5,745 nt of DNA, from NCBI GenBank assembly GCA_949538655.1, contig CATISE010000199.1, forward strand, positions 1 through 5,745. The letters run 5' to 3'. The notes beneath the pieces are model-generated. The model was not told where the DNA came from. It saw only the letters and a program-made list of their open reading frames with translations, and ran no database searches. This document shows, piece after piece, positions 1-3,254 of this stretch (positions within the stretch are counted from its first letter, which is position 1; every line of letters starts with the position of its first letter). Origin of the DNA: Marine Group II euryarchaeote MED-G33 (GTDB lineage Archaea > Thermoplasmatota > Poseidoniia > Poseidoniales > Thalassarchaeaceae). A program made the position numbers and the translations under genes.

Positions 1-1341
1 TGCAGCTTCACCTTTCCTGAGCATTTCGTGATAGCGCGCCTCTTCCAAATCGAGAATGGTTAGTATGCCGTCTTTGGACTGACTAAAATCTTCCATCGAC
101 AAATTGACTTCCATGTGATGGGCACCGAGTTCAGAGAGACTCATGCCCAGGCCCAACTCATCCTTCATTCGGCAGACTCTACGGGCGAGCATTCGGGCGA
201 GATACCCTGCTTTGGCATTGGAAGGGATGAGTGTATCCCCCAACATGTTGCATAGGGCATGCATGTGATCGGGAATGGCATAGATGGAGGAAAGTGGCTC
301 AGTTACTGCCTTCAACTGTTCCACGGAAATAGAAATCCCTCGATCTTCAAGGCGTTCTGATAACCGGATGTAGAGGGATTCAACATCGGTTCCAACATCA
401 ATATTCAAAATCCCTGCCAACCGGGACAATTCTGAAAGTAAGGCATCGATATCGACATCACCCAACTGAGACAGGCGAGATTGGAAATCTGATTCATCCT
501 TCAGCCAGGTGACTGTATCTGGATAGATGGCTTCGTAAATTGTGGGTGTACCTGCTGCTGCCCAGCAAAATCGCTCGAGACCATATCCCGTATCGATGAT
601 TTGCAATGGCATTTCACCGTAGCGAATACCCTTGATTTCCACATCACCATCTTCTTTTTCCTCCAAATTCATGAACACGAGTGTGGCGAGTTCGAGTCCA
701 CCAACGATGACTTCTACCGCAGGGCCGGCATTTCCACCTCCCGACCATGGATTTTCGACATAGGTAATCTCGTTGGGATCAATGCCCAGTCTGTTCACGA
801 ACAAATCATCACAGAACCGGATACACTCCTCTACCCAATACTTCACATCTCCATCTTCTGGGCGATTGAAGCAATGGTGAGCCATCATCTCAAAGGTGGT
901 TAAATGACGGCCTGAACGTCCTACTGCAGCCACGTCAGTCAAACGGATACAGGGTTGAGAAATCGTCAATGGATTGGCAGGAGGGGGCGCAATTCCACCA
1001 GTAACATGGGGTTGGAAATCCGCAATCGATGCGATTGTCAGATGGATATCATCTCTCCACCGGGCGATAACAGGGTAGGGCTTAATCCGGGTATGCGCAT
1101 GTTCTTCGAAATAATAGAGGAACGTTTCCCGCATTGCATCTTTCAACGCTTTTCCACGCTGAGGATAGCCCTCGATGAGAGGAGCGCCGATGAAAGTATA
1201 CTCGTCTTCTGTGGTGTCTCCCGAAGTTTCACGGGAAGAATCACGCGTCCAAAACCATAGATTTGTCACTCTGCAAACCTTGCGAACAAAACCCTGTTCG
1301 TGGAAATATGGTATGTCGATATCTCCGAAGGCCATGGGCAT
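1..1341 (-). CDS. alaS: Alanyl-tRNA synthetase, archaeal type (N-terminal 447 residues; 3' end outside window)
   Basis: This enzyme attaches alanine to tRNA-Ala in the cytoplasm, using ATP. The frame is open from 1341 to the left edge, so the editing and C-terminal domains lie outside; archaeal family members are about 900 residues. Numbering from the ATG at 1341, the archaeal N-terminal opening IPYFHEQGFVRK is at 10-21. A class II core follows, with RWRDDIHLTIASIADFQPH near 94-112 and the motif 2 region IRLTDVAAVGRSGRHLTTFE at 132-151. The alanine-pocket region NPWSGGGNAGPA is at 198-209 and motif 3 DTGYGLER at 250-257. An in-frame TGA at 1350-1348 bounds the start. A GAGG at 1345-1342 abuts the first ATG but sits 6 nt before a second ATG at 1335, so the true start may be 1335. 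Oddly, three of the four cysteines usual in the archaeal N-terminal zinc knuckle are replaced (only Cys23 remains). The gene is divergent from rtcB. Confidence 0.96.
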   Translation of the reverse strand, partial: MPMAFGDIDIPYFHEQGFVRKVCRVTNLWFWTRDSSRETSGDTTEDEYTFIGAPLIEGYPQRGKALKDAMRETFLYYFEEHAHTRIKPYPVIARWRDDIHLTIASIADFQPHVTGGIAPPPANPLTISQPCIRLTDVAAVGRSGRHLTTFEMMAHHCFNRPEDGDVKYWVEECIRFCDDLFVNRLGIDPNEITYVENPWSGGGNAGPAVEVIVGGLELATLVFMNLEEKEDGDVEIKGIRYGEMPLQIIDTGYGLERFCWAAAGTPTIYEAIYPDTVTWLKDESDFQSRLSQLGDVDIDALLSELSRLAGILNIDVGTDVESLYIRLSERLEDRGISISVEQLKAVTEPLSSIYAIPDHMHALCNMLGDTLIPSNAKAGYLARMLARRVCRMKDELGLGMSLSELGAHHMEVNLSMEDFSQSKDGILTILDLEEARYHEMLRKGEAA

Positions 1342-1384
1342 CCTCGGTCATCCGGAATTGATGCCCGTTCATGAATGAGTCGGC

Positions 1385-1403
1385 CGGCACCCATAGGGTG
1401 CCG
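1385..1403. repeat. Perfect inverted repeat, 8-bp arms and 3-nt loop, in the alaS/rtcB divergent region
   Basis: The sequence reads CGGCACCC-ATA-GGGTGCCG, so all eight pairs are Watson-Crick and seven of the eight are strong. It lies in the roughly 100-bp spacer between the divergent alaS and rtcB starts. It could be a dimeric regulator site acting on both genes, or an RNA hairpin in the alaS 5' leader. The symmetry is seen directly; the function is inferred. Confidence 0.6.
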
Positions 1404-1421
1404 TCGCCGAAAGCGACTTTT
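1403..1421 (+). repeat. Second hairpin with 5-bp stem followed by TTTT, abutting the first
   Basis: GTCGC-CGAAA-GCGAC spans 1403-1417 and shares base 1403 with the preceding inverted repeat; TTTT follows at 1418-1421. Read on the plus strand it resembles a short intrinsic terminator, but no plus-strand gene upstream would need one. The T run is also part of the TATA-like element proposed for rtcB. The role is uncertain. Confidence 0.4.
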
Positions 1422-1424
1422 AAC
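1417..1424 (+). promoter_or_regulatory. TATA-like element for rtcB
   Basis: CTTTTAAC is the only A/T-rich block in an otherwise GC-rich spacer. Its centre lies about 23 nt before the GTG at 1444. Archaeal TATA boxes sit about 25 nt before the transcription start, so this fits a leaderless rtcB mRNA beginning at or near that GTG. The complement, GTTAAAAG, could also serve the minus strand for alaS, leaving a leader of about 55 nt. The match to consensus is partial. Confidence 0.35.
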
Positions 1425-1443
1425 ACCGGTTGCAGCGAGATGT

Positions 1444-2907
1444 GTGAGCGACGATTGGCGAGAGCACATTGAATCGGTAGGAACCGGTTTGCACCGTATC
1501 AAAAAGCATGGTGCAATGAAAGTTGATGCTATGATTGTTGCCGACTCAGAGCATCTAAAGAGGCAAACCGATGAATCACCGGGACAGTTGGCAAACACTG
1601 CGGCATTGCCCGGTGTTGTTGGGAATGCATGGGCGATGGCCGATTTCCATTTTGGATATGGATTCCCGATCGGCGGAGTGGTTGCAACCGATATTGACAA
1701 TGGGGGCGTCATTTCCCCTGGTGGTGTTGGATTCGACATCAATTGTGGTGTTCGTTTGTGCGCTTTGGATTTGGAACTGAGCGACATGCGCGACATGAAA
1801 AAATTGGGCCGCAGACTCAAGGGGAGGATTCCAGCTGGACCTTCGGCGAAGGGTGGTGTCGATTTATCTGAATCCGGATTGGAATCCATTCTCTCAGAAG
1901 GGGCGAAGGCTGCTGTCGAATTGGGACTGGGGCATGATGATGATCTTGCATCCATGGAATCGAATGGATTACTGGAAGCAAATGAAAGAGATTTATCCGA
2001 GTTGGCTATCAAGAGGGGGTCTCTTTCGTTAGGGACTTTGGGTTCTGGAAATCACTTCTTAGAATTGCAAGTTGTTGATCAAATCCTTGATGTTGAAGCC
2101 GCGAAGGCGTTTGGATTACGCCAAGGGCAAGTCACCGCAATGATTCATACGGGATCACGAGGGCTAGGCCATCAAGTTTGTTCAGATCACGTCCAAGGAT
2201 TGGAATCCAAATACAAGAAAACTGCAGGTGGTTGGCATGCTGAAAAATGGGATATCACATTACCAGATCAACAATTGGCCGCTGCACCATTCCATTCTAG
2301 GGAAGGGCAGTCTTACTTTGAGGCCATGCAAGCAGCTGGGAATTATGCGTTTGCAAATCGTAGTGCCCTGACTCAAAGATTGCGAGATACCCTTAGGGCA
2401 CATCTTGGTACGGATGGTGAGTTGGAGGTGATCTACGATGTATCCCACAATATTGCCAAGGTCGAAGAACACGTAATCCACGGTTCCACTTGCAATTGTT
2501 GTGTTCATCGAAAAGGAGCGACAAGAGCGCTAGGTGGCGATCACAGTGAGTTGGCGAGTAAATTCAGTGGTGTTGGTCAACCTGTATTGATTCCAGGTGA
2601 CATGGGTACTGCCTCCTACGTTCTCGCTGGTCCCATTGCGGGATCGAATCAAGCTTTTTCATCTTCATGTCATGGTGCAGGTCGTCAATTGTCTAGAACT
2701 CAAGCACGTAATTCCATTGATGGCCTAGCACTTCAGGAAGAATTGGCATCGAAGGGGATTGATGTTTATGCAAATACTCCAAATGTTCTCTCAGAAGAAG
2801 CACCTGATGCATACAAAGACGTGGACGAGGTCATCAGACTGACATCTGGAGCAGGGCTCGCTCGGCCTGTAGCAAAATTGCGACCTTTCTGTGTCATCAA
2901 AGGATGA
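1444..2907 (+). CDS. rtcB: RNA-splicing ligase RtcB (tRNA-splicing ligase)
   Basis: RtcB joins RNA 2',3'-cyclic-phosphate or 3'-phosphate ends to 5'-OH ends with GTP and Mn2+; in archaea it seals tRNA exons. Counting from the GTG at 1444 (487 aa), the metal and guanylylation residues are Asp98 and Cys101 (in GFDINCGVRL), Asn203, His204 and Glu207 (in GNHFLE), His235 (in MIHTGSRGLGH), His335 (in DVSHNIAKVEEH) and the guanylylated His410 (in CHGAGRQLSR). From memory, the Pyrococcus horikoshii positions are 95, 98, 202, 203, 206, 234, 329 and 404 in a protein of about 480 aa, so this start fits. The frame extends back to an ATG at 1375, but those 23 codons are basic, low in family character and read through the hairpins. 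The enzyme appears intact, ending in the typical KLRPFCVIKG. An unusual Cys-x-Cys-Cys (350-353) precedes HRKGATRA. No archease gene is visible. Confidence 0.97.
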   Translation: MSDDWREHIESVGTGLHRIKKHGAMKVDAMIVADSEHLKRQTDESPGQLANTAALPGVVGNAWAMADFHFGYGFPIGGVVATDIDNGGVISPGGVGFDINCGVRLCALDLELSDMRDMKKLGRRLKGRIPAGPSAKGGVDLSESGLESILSEGAKAAVELGLGHDDDLASMESNGLLEANERDLSELAIKRGSLSLGTLGSGNHFLELQVVDQILDVEAAKAFGLRQGQVTAMIHTGSRGLGHQVCSDHVQGLESKYKKTAGGWHAEKWDITLPDQQLAAAPFHSREGQSYFEAMQAAGNYAFANRSALTQRLRDTLRAHLGTDGELEVIYDVSHNIAKVEEHVIHGSTCNCCVHRKGATRALGGDHSELASKFSGVGQPVLIPGDMGTASYVLAGPIAGSNQAFSSSCHGAGRQLSRTQARNSIDGLALQEELASKGIDVYANTPNVLSEEAPDAYKDVDEVIRLTSGAGLARPVAKLRPFCVIKG

Positions 2908-2938
2908 TCGGGTTTCCCATCTAGTCACTCTGGCGTGA

Positions 2939-3133
2939 TTACATGGAAATGCCAGCGCGAGGTGCACCCGCTTGAACGGGGGCAGCTCCAGAATGAACTC
3001 CGTCCGCTTCTTCCATGATAATGGTCAACAATGTGTTCACGAGTTTACGGAGGTCATCCACCTCCCCTTGTAAACTGGCCATATCTCTTGCTATCGTCAA
3101 TCTGCGCTCTTCGCTATTTCCCATGGTTCCCAT
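2939..3133 (-). CDS. Small hypothetical protein, coiled-coil-like, 64 aa
   Basis: I do not recognise a family. The product is 64 residues with three parts: a short Met/Gly start, an amphipathic helical stretch at about 8-42, and a tail rich in Ala, Gly and Pro (about 47-64). Within the helix, leucines and isoleucines (in LQGEVDDLRKLVNTLLTII) fall at heptad-like spacing, suggesting a short coiled coil or oligomerisation helix. There is no signal peptide, cysteine or membrane segment. Translation could start at Met1 (3133) or Met4 (3124). Support for a real gene comes from its sensible composition, from filling a gap between well-supported genes, and from a TATA-like box and hairpin at promoter and leader distances upstream. 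Its end lies 31 bp from the convergent rtcB stop, and it follows the large membrane protein gene on the same strand after 119 bp. Confidence 0.7.
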   Translation of the reverse strand: MGTMGNSEERRLTIARDMASLQGEVDDLRKLVNTLLTIIMEEADGVHSGAAPVQAGAPRAGISM

Positions 3134-3140
3134 CCCATAT

Positions 3141-3156
3141 GAGGGATTTCTCCCTC
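3141..3156 (-). promoter_or_regulatory. Leader hairpin with GAAA tetraloop upstream of the small gene
   Basis: On the minus strand the sequence is GAGGGA-GAAA-TCCCTC, a perfect 6-bp stem closed by a GNRA-class GAAA loop. It ends 7 nt before the ATG at 3133. It would lie at the very 5' end of the transcript if transcription starts about 25 nt after the TATA-like box at 3188-3181. The stem also hides a purine-rich GAGGGA that could pair with 16S rRNA. The structure is seen directly; a role in mRNA stability or translation is inferred. Confidence 0.45.
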
Positions 3157-3180
3157 AAACGCCCATCTAATCGGACCGGT

Positions 3181-3188
3181 CTATAAAG
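3181..3188 (-). promoter_or_regulatory. TATA-like box for the small 64-aa gene
   Basis: The minus strand reads CTTTATAG, close to the archaeal TATA consensus. It would place transcription start near 3158-3160 and give a leader of about 25 nt before the ATG at 3133. Immediately upstream on that strand is the GAAACGTTTC palindrome, in the position of the TFB-recognition element and proximal regulator sites. On the plus strand the same bases read CTATAAAG, but no plus-strand gene lies downstream. Confidence 0.45.
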
Positions 3189-3254
3189 GAAACGTTTCTG
3201 TTAGGTTTCGGAAACCGTTTCGAAACATTTTGGAGAAACGCCAGAAACGGTTTC
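3189..3254. repeat. Cluster of nine GAAAC/GTTTC pentamers forming palindromes
   Basis: Within 66 bp the pentamer GAAAC or its complement occurs nine times, at 3189, 3194, 3205, 3211, 3217, 3222, 3235, 3244 and 3250. Pairs form GAAACGTTTC (3189-3198), GGTTTC-G-GAAACC (3204-3216), GTTTCGAAAC (3217-3226) and GAAAC-G-GTTTC (3244-3254). In addition, GAAACCGTTTC at 3211-3221 is the exact complement of GAAACGGTTTC at 3244-3254, giving an 11-bp inverted repeat across a 22-nt spacer. The cluster fills the space between the stop of the large minus-strand gene (its last bases overlap the TGA) and the TATA-like box of the small gene. A multi-site operator is the simplest reading; a structured 3' end of the large mRNA is an alternative. 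Confidence 0.75.

Noticed and set aside
601..1378. Plus-strand reading frames of 67-101 aa opposite alaS
   Set aside because: They are antisense to conserved AlaRS motifs and resemble no protein family.
1403..1421. Hairpin plus TTTT as a transcription terminator
   Set aside because: No plus-strand gene ends upstream, and the genes on either side are divergent, so there is nothing to terminate. The T run fits a TATA-like element better.
1241..1426. Minus-strand 61-aa reading frame overlapping the alaS start in another frame
   Set aside because: It overlaps the well-supported alaS N-terminus out of frame and runs through the hairpins. Its first residues look somewhat protein-like, but nothing else supports it.
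1266..2012. 248-aa minus-strand reading frame opposite rtcB
   Set aside because: It lies antisense to conserved RtcB active-site codons and overlaps alaS in a different frame; its Ser/Pro-rich composition is typical of an antisense shadow.
3189..3254. GAAAC cluster as a CRISPR array
   Set aside because: The repeats are 5 bp, in both orientations and irregularly spaced, with no spacer-length units and no cas genes.
3189..3254. GAAAC cluster as a replication origin with origin recognition boxes
   Set aside because: Archaeal origin boxes share a GGAAAC core but also carry a G-rich end and flank an AT-rich region near cdc6/orc1. None of these is visible here.
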